Origin: Hyphomonas neptunium ATCC 15444
Lineage (GTDB): Bacteria > Pseudomonadota > Alphaproteobacteria > Caulobacterales > Hyphomonadaceae
Assembly: GCF_000013025.1 (NCBI RefSeq)
Contig: NC_008358.1
Coordinates: 2,108,001-2,172,000, forward strand
Reading direction: 5' to 3'
DNA: 64,000 bases
A program made the translations under genes and the position numbers. Positions within the stretch are counted from its first letter, which is position 1. Every line of letters starts with the position of its first letter. Of the stretch, positions 50,088 through 60,292 are shown piece by piece. The notes below the pieces were generated by a model, which saw only the letters and a program-made list of their open reading frames with translations, was not told the DNA's origin and searched no databases.

Positions 50088-51011
50088 ATGACCTTCCTTA
50101 AACTCGCGCTGCTTTATGGCGCTCATGTCTTCTGGCCGTTTGCCCTCCTCTGCCTGTGGGCGATCTTTCGTGCGCGCGGAGTTTTTCGGGCGATTGCCGC
50201 AACAGCGCTGATCCTCTCCCTCCCCCTGGCCTGGGCCCGTTTTGTGGAGCCGCGTCTGCTGACTGTGCATGAGGCGACGATCTTCCTGCCAGGCGCGAGC
50301 GCCACTTCGCCTTCTATCCGCATCGCGCTGTTTGGCGACCCGCACATCGGCATGTTTCCAAATGCCATGCCCGTGGCTCGGATTGTCGAGAAGATCAATG
50401 CACAGGACGTAGATGCGGTGTTCCTAGCCGGGGACCTGACCTATCATCCGAAGCCGGAGGATATTCCCGAGGATTTTGCGGCGCTGGCGGACCTCAACGC
50501 GCCGCTGTTTGCCGTTCTGGGAAATCATGATGTCGGCTTTCCCGGCGAGAACCTGACCGAGCCCCTGATGCGCGCCTTGCAGGCCGCAGACGCGCGTGTG
50601 GTGCATAACCGGGCGCTGGAAGTTGAGATTGCAGGGAACCCGGTGATCGTCTCGGGCGCATCAGACCTCTGGGAGCGGCGCCAGGATTTCCAGTTTCACG
50701 TCAGCCTTCCGGAGGGCGTTCCGGTCCTTCTGCTCACGCACAATCCGGATACGGCGCTTACCGTTCCGGACGCATTTCCCTATGACCTGATGCTGGCCGG
50801 ACACACACATGGCGGTCAGTTGCGCATACCGGGGATTTATCAGCATATCCTGCCTGTGCAGGGGCCGTTCGACCGGGCGCTTCATACATTCCCGACATCA
50901 GCCGGAGACCGGCTGGTCTATGTGACGACGGGCACGGGGATGACCGGCGTGCCGATGCGCTTCCTGATCCCGCCGCAAATTGATGTTCTGACGGTGCATC
51001 TGCCGGAATGA
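50088..51011 (+). CDS. Membrane-anchored metallophosphoesterase
   Basis: A 307-residue protein with two N-terminal membrane segments (about 5-25 and 30-50) and a calcineurin-like phosphoesterase domain facing the periplasm or cytoplasm. Metal-site motifs appear in order: LFGDPHIGMF, LAGDLTYHP, VLGNHDVGF, LLTHNPDTAL and MLAGHTHGGQLRIP. The layout resembles YaeI, which acts on phospholipid or UDP-diacylglucosamine-type substrates; the true substrate is not known. The ATG at 50088 is preferred to one at 50043. Confidence 0.88.
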   Translation: MTFLKLALLYGAHVFWPFALLCLWAIFRARGVFRAIAATALILSLPLAWARFVEPRLLTVHEATIFLPGASATSPSIRIALFGDPHIGMFPNAMPVARIVEKINAQDVDAVFLAGDLTYHPKPEDIPEDFAALADLNAPLFAVLGNHDVGFPGENLTEPLMRALQAADARVVHNRALEVEIAGNPVIVSGASDLWERRQDFQFHVSLPEGVPVLLLTHNPDTALTVPDAFPYDLMLAGHTHGGQLRIPGIYQHILPVQGPFDRALHTFPTSAGDRLVYVTTGTGMTGVPMRFLIPPQIDVLTVHLPE

Positions 51012-51047
51012 AAAACGCCCGCCTCGGCGTTCCGGGCGGGCGTTTTT
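51011..51047. terminator. Bidirectional terminator between metallophosphoesterase and clpX
   Basis: AAAAACGCCCGCC (51011-51023) pairs with GGCGGGCGTTTTT (51035-51047). The A-run on one side and T-run on the other allow it to work on both strands, ending the phosphoesterase transcript and, on the minus strand, clpX. Confidence 0.88.
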
Positions 51048-51070
51048 GAATTGTGTCGCTGCCGCGCGGA

Positions 51071-52333
<1,263 letters not shown>

Positions 52334-52459
52334 GCGGTCCTCACTGCCATACAAGGCTTAACGTGGGCTTTAAGCCCCTGCCAAGCATGGTCTTTTTCTA
52401 GACAATAAACCTGTTCGCCTGCCCTGCAAGGGCTGGGCCGCACCTTGAAACACAGGCGA

Positions 52460-53083
52460 TTATTTTTCGTCTTCAGCGGTGCGACGCTCATAAACCTTGT
52501 CAACAATCCCGAACTCCATGGCTTCTTCGGCCGTAAGGAAGGTGTCGCGATCGAGCTTTCTTTCAACTACATCGTATTCTTGGCCCGTGTGGCGAACGTA
52601 AATATCGTTCAACCGGCGCTTGAGTTCGATGATTTCCTCAGCGTGGCGCTCAATATCTGTCGCGACGCCCGAATATCCGCCAGAAGGCTGGTGCAGCATC
52701 ACGCGGGCATTTGGCAGGGCGATGCGCAGGCCTTTTTCCCCAGCGGCAAGCAGGAGCGACCCCATCGAGGCAGCCTGGCCAATACAGACTGTAGAGATCG
52801 GGCAGCGGACATACTGCATGGTGTCGTAGATCGCGAGGCCGGAGGAGACGTACCCGCCGGGGCTGTTGATATACATGGCGATTTCGCGCTTCGGGTTCTC
52901 TGATTCAAGGAACAGAAGCTGCGCTGTGATGAGGGACGCGATGCCATCATCGATCCCGCCGGTCACGAAAATGATCCGCTCCTTGAGGAGGCGGGAGAAA
53001 ATATCAAACGCGCGCTCTCCACGGCTCGTCTGCTCGACGACCATCGGAACAAGGTTGAGAGCGGTCTGAAGTGATGTCGACAT
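52460..53083 (-). CDS. clpP: ATP-dependent Clp protease proteolytic subunit ClpP
   Basis: Serine protease barrel that works with ClpX or ClpA. The 207-residue protein has the catalytic Ser107 in [11 protein letters not shown], His131 in [12 protein letters not shown] and an aspartate near residue 180 in [10 protein letters not shown]. The start [18 protein letters not shown] at 53083 fits the family; a longer reading to 53230 runs into the upstream gene's end and is rejected. Confidence 0.97.
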   Translation of the reverse strand: MSTSLQTALNLVPMVVEQTSRGERAFDIFSRLLKERIIFVTGGIDDGIASLITAQLLFLESENPKREIAMYINSPGGYVSSGLAIYDTMQYVRCPISTVCIGQAASMGSLLLAAGEKGLRIALPNARVMLHQPSGGYSGVATDIERHAEEIIELKRRLNDIYVRHTGQEYDVVERKLDRDTFLTAEEAMEFGIVDKVYERRTAEDEK

Positions 53084-53201
53084 AAAAATGACCTTGTGGA
53101 TCAGGGCTGAATCGCCGCCTGCAGGATTGGCAGATGCCTTTATATTTGTCCATTCGCCGCCCACTGCAAGGCCGCGCCTGCTGTGGAATAGCTTGTAATC
53201 C

Positions 53202-54095
53202 CTAACGGAACGGCCACGGACCGCAACCACTGGGTAATGCCGCTGCCGGATCGTTCATGAAAGCGGAGTAGTCGGCGATCACTTTGGCGCGCTGATTGTC
53301 ACTCAGCAGGATGTGGTAGCCGTTGGGGTAATAGACGGTGCGGACCCCTGGCGGGAAGACTTTGAATGTCCGGCGAGGCCCCTCGGGCAGCACAACCTCA
53401 TCCCGCGCCCCATAGGAGGCCAGCACGGGCAGGCCCGCTGGTAGGCGGCCTGCCGCTTCGTGTGCCTGCTCCATCAGCGTTACAACACCGGCAATCTGGT
53501 CGACGCGGTTTTCTCTGGCATGAAGCGGATCAGCATCCTGAAGGGCGAGGAACTCTGTATTGTCGGACATCTTGGGCTTTGCGAACGCGGGCGGGCGCAC
53601 GATCAGCCCCGGACTCATGGAATTCATCAGCATCAGCGTGCCAGCATAGGCGGGGTTCAGAACGCCCCAGCCACTGAGGCCGGGTCCAGACAGGATCAAC
53701 CGGTCTGCTGACGGGGGGCGATCGGATGCAAAAGCCGTGATGGCGACAGCCGACCCCATCGAGATGGCCACCACGGTCAGCGTGGCCTTTGGATGGCGCG
53801 CCCGGGCGAGACTGACGGCAGTACGCAGGTCTTCCCGCATCAGCTCTTCATCGGGCCAGACGCCCCGCCCTGCCGACCGGCCAAAGCCTCGCTGGTCATA
53901 TGCGTAGACCGCCCTGCCCTCAGCGACCCATTCCGGGGCGGCCAGGCGGAACTCGCCCGCATAGTTGTTCATGCCATGAATGCCGACAATGACATGTCGC
54001 GGAGATTTGGCGCCGGAAGGTTTCCAGACCGTCAGGCCAAGCCGCGCCCCATCATGGGCGAGCATTACCTCTTCCTTATCAAGAAATGCAGGCAT
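53202..54095 (-). CDS. Alpha/beta hydrolase (monoacylglycerol-lipase/lysophospholipase-like), copy 1
   Basis: A 297-residue cytoplasmic-looking alpha/beta hydrolase of the Hydrolase_4 type. The oxyanion region is [12 protein letters not shown], followed by [11 protein letters not shown]. The nucleophile serine lies in [12 protein letters not shown], where the first glycine of GxSxG is alanine. The acid is in YGARDEVV and the histidine in GYHILL. It has no signal peptide, unlike its tandem paralogue 9 bases upstream, with which it is about 50% similar by eye. Confidence 0.87.
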   Translation of the reverse strand: MPAFLDKEEVMLAHDGARLGLTVWKPSGAKSPRHVIVGIHGMNNYAGEFRLAAPEWVAEGRAVYAYDQRGFGRSAGRGVWPDEELMREDLRTAVSLARARHPKATLTVVAISMGSAVAITAFASDRPPSADRLILSGPGLSGWGVLNPAYAGTLMLMNSMSPGLIVRPPAFAKPKMSDNTEFLALQDADPLHARENRVDQIAGVVTLMEQAHEAAGRLPAGLPVLASYGARDEVVLPEGPRRTFKVFPPGVRTVYYPNGYHILLSDNQRAKVIADYSAFMNDPAAALPSGCGPWPFR

Positions 54096-54104
54096 GAGGC
54101 TTCA

Positions 54105-55226
54105 TCAGCAAGCCACGGGCGGACGGTCAACAGACGCCCAATGCGTGCAGTTTTCACGGAAAGGCCATTCCCCCTCCCCGCTCGGCATCGCGGCGGCGGG
54201 GTCCTGGATGAAGGCCAGATAGTCAGCGTGGACCCGCTCGGCCTGAAGATCGCGGAGCAACATGTGATAACCTCCGGGATAATAGACCGTGCGGACGAAG
54301 GACGGCAGGATGTCTGCCGCCCGGCGCACGCCATTCTCCGGGATGACAATATCCCGTGCGCCATAGGAAATCAGCGTCGGCACATTCGGCTTGAGGCGGG
54401 CGACGGCTGTATTGGCATTCTCCATCAAGGCAACGAGGCCATAGACCTGATCAATTCGCGTCCTGTAGGTCATGTGCGGGTCAGACCAAGTCCGGCGCAG
54501 CATGGCATTGTTGTCAGACGGCTCGATCTTGACGAGGCCAACGGGCGGCACGACGAGCCAATCGGGATTAGCATGGGCCGTTGCCCACAGGCTGACCCGG
54601 TAGAGCGGGTTAATGGCGCCCCACCCCCGGAGCCCCGGCCCGGACACTATCAGGCGGTCTGCTTTCGGGGGACGGTCCGACCCAAAAGCGGTGAGAGCCA
54701 CGGAGCCGCCCATGGAAATGCCCACAACTGTAATGATCGCATCGGGGTGGCGTGCGCGCGCGACATTGACAGCCGTGCGAAGGTCTTCGCGCATCAGCTC
54801 TTCCTGGGGCCAGATTCCCTTGTTGGGCGAGCGGCCAAAGCCCCGTTGATCGTAGGCGTAAGTGGTGACGCCGTTACGCGCCCAATAAGGCGCGGCCATG
54901 TGGAAGGCCTCGGCATAATCGTTCATGCCATGGACGCCGACGACGACATATTCCGGATTATCGGTGCCTTCGGCCGGCCAGACTGTCAGCCCCAGCCGGG
55001 CGCCGTCCTGAGTGATGAACTGGTTGCTTTCAGGCAGGAAGGCGGGCGTGACCTGCACCGCCGGGCTGAGAGCGCCCTGGGTTACCGGCGTAGCGCAGGC
55101 GGCCACGGCGACGGAGAGCGCGCCCACGACAAGCGCGGCCAGCCGCAATGCGGCGCCCGCGAACACGTTCCAGACTGAGGGCGTAACCGTCATCGTCGTC
55201 ATCCATTTCATAAAGTGCGCCGTCAT
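54105..55226 (-). CDS. Alpha/beta hydrolase lipoprotein, copy 2 (tandem paralogue)
   Basis: A 373-residue paralogue of the previous hydrolase with an N-terminal lipoprotein-type signal: a membrane segment ends LSVAVAACATP, so the cysteine after VAA would be lipidated. The hydrolase core has [25 protein letters not shown], a standard nucleophile elbow VVGISMGGSVAL, YGARDIVI and GYHMLL. The two copies probably arose by tandem duplication and now act in different compartments. Several ATGs are possible between 55193 and 55226; the first is used. Confidence 0.83.
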   Translation of the reverse strand: MTAHFMKWMTTMTVTPSVWNVFAGAALRLAALVVGALSVAVAACATPVTQGALSPAVQVTPAFLPESNQFITQDGARLGLTVWPAEGTDNPEYVVVGVHGMNDYAEAFHMAAPYWARNGVTTYAYDQRGFGRSPNKGIWPQEELMREDLRTAVNVARARHPDAIITVVGISMGGSVALTAFGSDRPPKADRLIVSGPGLRGWGAINPLYRVSLWATAHANPDWLVVPPVGLVKIEPSDNNAMLRRTWSDPHMTYRTRIDQVYGLVALMENANTAVARLKPNVPTLISYGARDIVIPENGVRRAADILPSFVRTVYYPGGYHMLLRDLQAERVHADYLAFIQDPAAAMPSGEGEWPFRENCTHWASVDRPPVAC

Positions 55227-55406
55227 GATGGCACCGTCAGATGAACGGCGCCTGACATGGCCGGTTTTACTTTGCCCAGAGGTGTGCGGCGCTGCAACAG
55301 TCAAGCCGCAGGCGGGCAGCGTGAGCCAAACCGGGTCGTTGCTTGCCCCATAGCGTCTGGCATGCGAGACCGGGGCATCGAAGATTCCAGACGGGGAACC
55401 GTTCAT

Positions 55407-57143
55407 ATGAAACTCAAATACCTGACCCTTCCGGCTGCCGCGCTTGCGCTGGCCGCCTGTTCGCCCTCTGCGCCGACCGAACCGGCGCCTGCACCGGAAG
55501 CTCCGGCAGCCCCGGCGGAAGAACTGTTGCTGCCGCTGCCAGACGCTACCGCGCCAGAGATCACCGCCGCCGATATTGGCGTGCGCGTAAAAACACTTGC
55601 CGACGATGTATTCGAAGGCCGTGGCCCTGGAACACCGACCGGCGAAGCGTCCGCCGCCTGGATCGCCCAGGAACTCGCCCGGATCGGGCTGGAGCCTGCG
55701 GGCGACGATGGCACCTGGTATCAGCAGGTGGAAATGGTCAACCAGACCATCGACCCGGCTTCTTCAAGCCTGGTGTTGACCTGGCCAGATCAGGAAGAGC
55801 TGTCGCTGGACCTGAAAAATCAGGCTGTGATCTGGACCAAGCGCCAGAACACCGATCACATTTCCTTTGAACCGAGCGACGTGGTGTTTGTCGGCTATGG
55901 CGCCGTTGCCCCGGAGTATGAATGGGACGACTATGCCGGCCAGGATTACACCGGCAAGACCGTTCTGATCCTCGTCAACGATCCTGGTTTTGCGACCGAA
56001 GACCCCGAACTCTTCAACGGCAAATCCATGACTTATTACGGCCGCTGGACCTATAAGTACGAAGAGGCAGCGCGTCAGGGCGCCACCGCCGCAATCGTTA
56101 TCCATGAGACCGAACCGGCTGCCTATGGCTGGGACGTTGTGGCAAACTCCTGGACCGGCGCACAGTCTGATCTGGTTCGCCCGAACGGCGGCGAAGATCG
56201 CGCCATGATGGAAGGCTGGGTTCAGCGGGACATCGCCGTAGAAATGTTCGCCAAGGCAGGCCTTGATTTTGAAGAAATGAAAGCTGCGGCCAAGACGCCC
56301 GGCTTCCAACCTGTGGCGCTTGAAGGCGTCAAGGCGCGCGGCGAGATCCATCAGACCATCGACAAGCTGACAAGCCGCAACGTCGCCGGCGTTCTGCCGG
56401 GCACGACGACGCCAGATGAATATGTTCTGTACACAGCCCACTGGGACCATCTTGGCATGAAGACCGGCGCGCCGGGCGAAGACTTCTACGAGGACCAGAT
56501 TTATAATGGTGCCGTCGACAATGCGACCGGCGCGGCAGGCATCCTTGAGATTGCCGAAGCCATGAAGGCGCAAACGCTGCAGCGTTCCGCCATGTTCCTT
56601 TTCGTGACGCTTGAAGAATCCGGACTTCTGGGTTCGGAATACTTTGCCAACAACCCGACCATCCCCCTCAACAAGGTTGTGGCCGGTATCAACCTTGATG
56701 GCGCGCTGCCTATGGGCCGCACGAAGGATATGACGGTCATTGGCTTTGGCGCGTCCGAGCTCGAAGACATCCTCAAGGAAGTGCTCGTTGCGTATGACCG
56801 CATCGTCACCCCGGATGGACGCCCTGAGGCAGGCTATTTCTACCGCTCAGACCATATCTCGCTCGCCAAGAAGGGCGTGCCGATGCTCTATGCTGGCGAA
56901 GGCGAAGACAAGCGCGAAGGCGGCATTGCCGCTGGCCGGGCCGCTGCGGCAGCTTATACCGCTGAACGCTATCACAAGCCGATGGACGAATATTCTGACG
57001 ACTGGGATCTCTCCGGTTTCGAGGAAGACCTGCAGGCGCTTTATGATGTCGGTCTCCGCATCGCAAACTCTGACACCTGGCCAACCTGGTATCCGGGCAA
57101 CGAGTTTGAAGCGGCCCGCAAAGAGAGCCTCGCTGGCGAGTAA
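55407..57143 (+). CDS. M28-family zinc aminopeptidase lipoprotein
   Basis: A 578-residue predicted lipoprotein: MKLKYLTLPAAALALAACSP has a lipobox with Cys18, followed by a Pro/Ala-rich linker. A PA-domain-like insertion lies at about 150-290. The M28 metallopeptidase core has the two-zinc ligands in YTAHWDHLGM, GAVDNATGAAG, VTLEESGLLGS (with the catalytic glutamate), AGINLDGALP and YFYRSDHISLAKKGVP. It probably trims peptides in the periplasm or at the outer membrane. It is divergent from the hydrolase lipoprotein. Confidence 0.93.
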   Translation: MKLKYLTLPAAALALAACSPSAPTEPAPAPEAPAAPAEELLLPLPDATAPEITAADIGVRVKTLADDVFEGRGPGTPTGEASAAWIAQELARIGLEPAGDDGTWYQQVEMVNQTIDPASSSLVLTWPDQEELSLDLKNQAVIWTKRQNTDHISFEPSDVVFVGYGAVAPEYEWDDYAGQDYTGKTVLILVNDPGFATEDPELFNGKSMTYYGRWTYKYEEAARQGATAAIVIHETEPAAYGWDVVANSWTGAQSDLVRPNGGEDRAMMEGWVQRDIAVEMFAKAGLDFEEMKAAAKTPGFQPVALEGVKARGEIHQTIDKLTSRNVAGVLPGTTTPDEYVLYTAHWDHLGMKTGAPGEDFYEDQIYNGAVDNATGAAGILEIAEAMKAQTLQRSAMFLFVTLEESGLLGSEYFANNPTIPLNKVVAGINLDGALPMGRTKDMTVIGFGASELEDILKEVLVAYDRIVTPDGRPEAGYFYRSDHISLAKKGVPMLYAGEGEDKREGGIAAGRAAAAAYTAERYHKPMDEYSDDWDLSGFEEDLQALYDVGLRIANSDTWPTWYPGNEFEAARKESLAGE

Positions 57144-57193
57144 GCCAGCGGGCCATTTGGCCCACAGGCTGCAACACAAGAAACAGAGGCTGC

Positions 57194-57982
57194 ATGCTTT
57201 CCTATCAGCATGGCTTTCACGCCGGTAATCGCGCGGACGTCCTGAAGCATGCGGTGCTCGACACCCTGCTCCGGGCCGCTGCGACCGGACCGCGGCCTCT
57301 GTTTTACGTTGAAACACACTCAGGACACGGACGGTATGACCTGACCAACGCGCAGGCGCGCAAGCGCGGCGAGTCTGACGATGGCGTGCTTGCCCTGATG
57401 AAGGGCAAGCCGCCTAAGCCGCTTTCGGGCTGGATGGAACTGGTCAACGCGCGCGGAGAAAAAGACTATCCGGGTTCACCCGCGCTGGCGCAGACACTAC
57501 TCCCAAAACATGCCCGGATGATGCTGTTTGAGCTTCATCCGCAGGAAAATGCCGCCCTCACCGAAGCCATGAAGGGCGATGACCGTATACGCATACAGAA
57601 GGCGGATGGATACGCAGGCGCGCTGAAACTTGCGCCGCGCGCGGGCGAGCAGATGGTTGTGCTTGTCGATCCGAGCTACGAAACCCACCGGGATATTGAG
57701 GCGCTGGCGCTTTGGACCCCGAAGGCACTGAAACGCTGGCCGGGCGCACTGCTAATCTTGTGGCTTCCCCTCTTCCGAGACGGCCGGGAGGCAGAGTTTG
57801 GCGAGTATCTTGCGACGCTGGGCGACGCGATGATCGTTGGCGCGCGCTGGCCAGTTGCTCTGGGCACGGAAAGCTCTATTGAAGGATCAGCCATGGTGGC
57901 GTTCGGCGCCCCCGCAGAAGCGCGCGCGAAATGCGAGGCGATTGCGTCGAGCCTTGAGAGCTATTGGGCGCAGCAGGCTTAA
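57194..57982 (+). CDS. rlmJ: 23S rRNA (adenine2030-N6)-methyltransferase RlmJ
   Basis: SAM-dependent methyltransferase acting on A2030 of 23S rRNA. The 262-residue protein has the RlmJ start MLSYQHGFHAGNRADVLKHA, the SAM-site YVETHSGHGRYDL and LFELHPQENAAL. The catalytic motif, usually DPPY or DPPF, reads VLVDPSYETHRD here. The stop codon interlocks with the convergent glycosyltransferase gene. Confidence 0.92.
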   Translation: MLSYQHGFHAGNRADVLKHAVLDTLLRAAATGPRPLFYVETHSGHGRYDLTNAQARKRGESDDGVLALMKGKPPKPLSGWMELVNARGEKDYPGSPALAQTLLPKHARMMLFELHPQENAALTEAMKGDDRIRIQKADGYAGALKLAPRAGEQMVVLVDPSYETHRDIEALALWTPKALKRWPGALLILWLPLFRDGREAEFGEYLATLGDAMIVGARWPVALGTESSIEGSAMVAFGAPAEARAKCEAIASSLESYWAQQA

Positions 57983-58989
57983 GCCAGCGTTTTCTTCCGT
58001 CCGTATTCCTCATAACTTTTGCCGAGCGCGTAGGAAATCATGCCGAGCCCGCGGCTGACGGTATAAGCGCGTGACATCATCGCCCGTTTGTTTTGCCCGA
58101 GGGTGGCAATGGCTGTCAGAGCTGTCAGCACGCTGCCCACAACCACGCGGATGATGCCATTGATGCCGCTTTTCAGACGGGCCGCGCCAGGCGCCGAGTT
58201 ACGTCCGGCAATCACCGCATCCGTCAAACCCGTGCGATACCAGCGGCGGAGAAGCCAGGCTGCCCGCGCGCGGTCTTCGGGAACATGTTCATAGACGAGG
58301 GCGTCTTTCGCTTGGGTCAAGCGGTGGCCACGATCGAGAAGCTGCGTGAAAAAGAGCGTATCCTCGGCGCCGGTGAGAGACATGCGGGGATCGAAGCTCA
58401 TAGCTTCCTTGCGCACGGTGGCCATGTCGATGAGGCAGTTGCAGGTGGCGCCTGGCTTGGTCTGATCCCGGTCTTCCGTGATCGGTGTTCCGTGAACGCC
58501 CCATTCCTTCATCCAGGCCGGGGCCGTGTGGGGATAGACGGACTGGACGGGGCCAAAGACACCCGCGGCGCCGGTTTCACGATACCGCCGCACGAGCGCA
58601 GCGAGCCAGGCAGGGTGGGCAAATTCATCGTCATCAATGAAGGCGAGAAGGTCTGCGTCACCGGCAAGCTGCAGCGCGCGATTGCGCACATGCGTCACGC
58701 CGGGGGCCTCCTCGAGTTGGTAGGCGAGTGGCGCAGGAAAGGTCTGTTGCCATTTTTCAACAACCGGTCGGGCACTCCCCGTGCGGTCGTTATCTATGAT
58801 GACAAAGCGGACGTCAGCATTCTCCGGCAGGGCCAGCTCCGACAGGCTTTTCAGCAGGCCGTCCAGCATCTCATTGCGGCGATAGGTCGGCGCGGCGACG
58901 AGGATCTGCAATCTGCGCGCTGTATCGCCGGGAGGGGTCAATTCCGCATTCCTTTTAAAATCTGACTGACCGTCAACATAGCGCGGCAA
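57979..58989 (-). CDS. Glycosyltransferase family 2 protein
   Basis: A 336-residue GT-A glycosyltransferase. The nucleotide-sugar site is LVAAPTYRRNEMLDGLLKSL, the metal-binding acidic motif is LLAFIDDDEFAHPAWL, and GAEDTLFFTQLLDRGHRL holds the usual ED base motif. A C-terminal hydrophobic stretch (GIIRVVVGSVLTALTAIATL) suggests membrane attachment. It probably adds a sugar to an envelope polysaccharide or lipid; the substrate is unknown and no other polysaccharide gene is adjacent. Confidence 0.88.
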   Translation of the reverse strand: MPRYVDGQSDFKRNAELTPPGDTARRLQILVAAPTYRRNEMLDGLLKSLSELALPENADVRFVIIDNDRTGSARPVVEKWQQTFPAPLAYQLEEAPGVTHVRNRALQLAGDADLLAFIDDDEFAHPAWLAALVRRYRETGAAGVFGPVQSVYPHTAPAWMKEWGVHGTPITEDRDQTKPGATCNCLIDMATVRKEAMSFDPRMSLTGAEDTLFFTQLLDRGHRLTQAKDALVYEHVPEDRARAAWLLRRWYRTGLTDAVIAGRNSAPGAARLKSGINGIIRVVVGSVLTALTAIATLGQNKRAMMSRAYTVSRGLGMISYALGKSYEEYGRKKTLA

Positions 58990-59054
58990 GAAAGATGATC
59001 GGTTAATGCAGAATGCGCCTGCAAATTCCGGGCCGGATGAGGCGCCGAAACAAA

Positions 59055-59080
59055 CGGGGCGGCCCGTTGGAGCCGCCCCG
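59055..59080 (-). terminator. Intrinsic terminator after the acyl-CoA dehydrogenase pair
   Basis: CGGGGCGGC (59055-59063) pairs with GCCGCCCCG (59072-59080). On the minus strand the stem is followed by TTTGTTTCGG, 29 bases after the second dehydrogenase stop. On the plus strand it is followed by CTTTTA, so it could also act in that direction. Confidence 0.75.
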
Positions 59081-59108
59081 CTTTTATCTGGTTAATGGCC
59101 TCGGGGCC

Positions 59109-60263
59109 TTATTCCGCGGCAACCGCCACGTCAGCTGCGGACAGCTCCGTGTAGCGCTTCAGGTGGTGGTCGACATTGCCGAACTCGGAGTCGATCATCG
59201 TGAGACGCTTGAAATAGTGGCCGATGGCAAGCTCGTCGGTCATGCCCATGCCGCCATGGATCTGGATCGACTGCTGGCCAACAAAGCGGCCAGCCTGACC
59301 GATGCGGACCTTGGCTGCCGAAGCCGCCTTCTTGCGGGTCACTTCATCTTCTTCCAGTTTCAGGGTCGCCATGTAGGTCATGGAGATCGACTGTTCATGC
59401 TCGATGAACATGTCGGCCATGCGGTGCTGGAGAACCTGGAACTTGCCGATCGGCGTGCCGAACTGTTTGCGGGTTTTGGAGTAATCAACAGTTTGAGCGT
59501 TGGCCACTTTCATGGCGCCGCAGGCTTCAGCGCACAGCGCTGCGATGGCTTCATCGGTGACTTTCTCGACGAGACCGAGGCTGTCAGACGGATCGCCGAT
59601 CACGGCATCAGCGCCAACGGTGACGTTATCGAAGTGAACTTCCGATGCGCGGCGGCCATCAACGGTCGGATAGTCGCGCGTCGTGACGCCTTTGGCATCC
59701 TTAGCAACGATGAACACGCCCACGCCCTTGGCGTCGCGGCGGCCACCGGAGGTGCGGGCCGTGACGATGAGGTGCGAGGCCCAGGGCGCGCCGATAACGA
59801 CAGCCTTGTGGCCGGAGATTTTCCAGCCGCTGCCGTCTTTCGTTGCCGTGGTTTCAAGGTCGGCCAGGTTGTAGCGGCCTTTGGGCTCGGCATAGGCAAA
59901 CGCGAACACGCGCTCGCCGGAGATCAGCGCAGCGAGATGGTCCTGCTTCTGCGCCTCGGTGCCAGCCTTCAGGAAGCCGCCCGCGAGCACGACGGTCTGA
60001 AGGAACGGCTCGACCACGAGGCCTTTGCCGAATTCTTCCATCACGACCATTGCATCGATCGGGCCGCCGCCGAGGCCGCCATCTTCTTCCGAGAACGGCG
60101 CTGCAAGCAGGCCAAGTTCAGCGAACTGGGCCCACATTTCCGGACGCCAGCCATCTTTCGAGGCGACGACCTTGCGGCGGGTGTCGAAGTCGTACTGGTC
60201 CTTGATCAGCCGTGCGAGGCTGTCGCGGATCATTGTCTGTTCTTCAGTGAAATTGAAATCCAT
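59109..60263 (-). CDS. Acyl-CoA dehydrogenase (small partner, PimD-like)
   Basis: FAD enzyme that introduces a trans-2,3 double bond in an acyl-CoA. The 384-residue protein has FTEEQTMIRDSLARL, AAPFSEEDGGLGGG, FAYAEPKGRYNLADLETTA and C-terminal IQIHGGMGMTDEL. In the central region it is less canonical than the gene upstream (EPKGRYN where TEPxxGSD is usual), as is typical for the second subunit of two-gene dehydrogenases such as pimeloyl-CoA or steroid-side-chain types. It follows the first dehydrogenase by 29 bases. Confidence 0.88.
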   Translation of the reverse strand: MDFNFTEEQTMIRDSLARLIKDQYDFDTRRKVVASKDGWRPEMWAQFAELGLLAAPFSEEDGGLGGGPIDAMVVMEEFGKGLVVEPFLQTVVLAGGFLKAGTEAQKQDHLAALISGERVFAFAYAEPKGRYNLADLETTATKDGSGWKISGHKAVVIGAPWASHLIVTARTSGGRRDAKGVGVFIVAKDAKGVTTRDYPTVDGRRASEVHFDNVTVGADAVIGDPSDSLGLVEKVTDEAIAALCAEACGAMKVANAQTVDYSKTRKQFGTPIGKFQVLQHRMADMFIEHEQSISMTYMATLKLEEDEVTRKKAASAAKVRIGQAGRFVGQQSIQIHGGMGMTDELAIGHYFKRLTMIDSEFGNVDHHLKRYTELSAADVAVAAE

Positions 60264-60292
60264 GGATGTAATCTCCTCCCTGCCCCGTTGCC

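Noticed and set aside
53793-55178. A 461-residue plus-strand frame
   Set aside because: It is the antisense of the two alpha/beta hydrolase genes.
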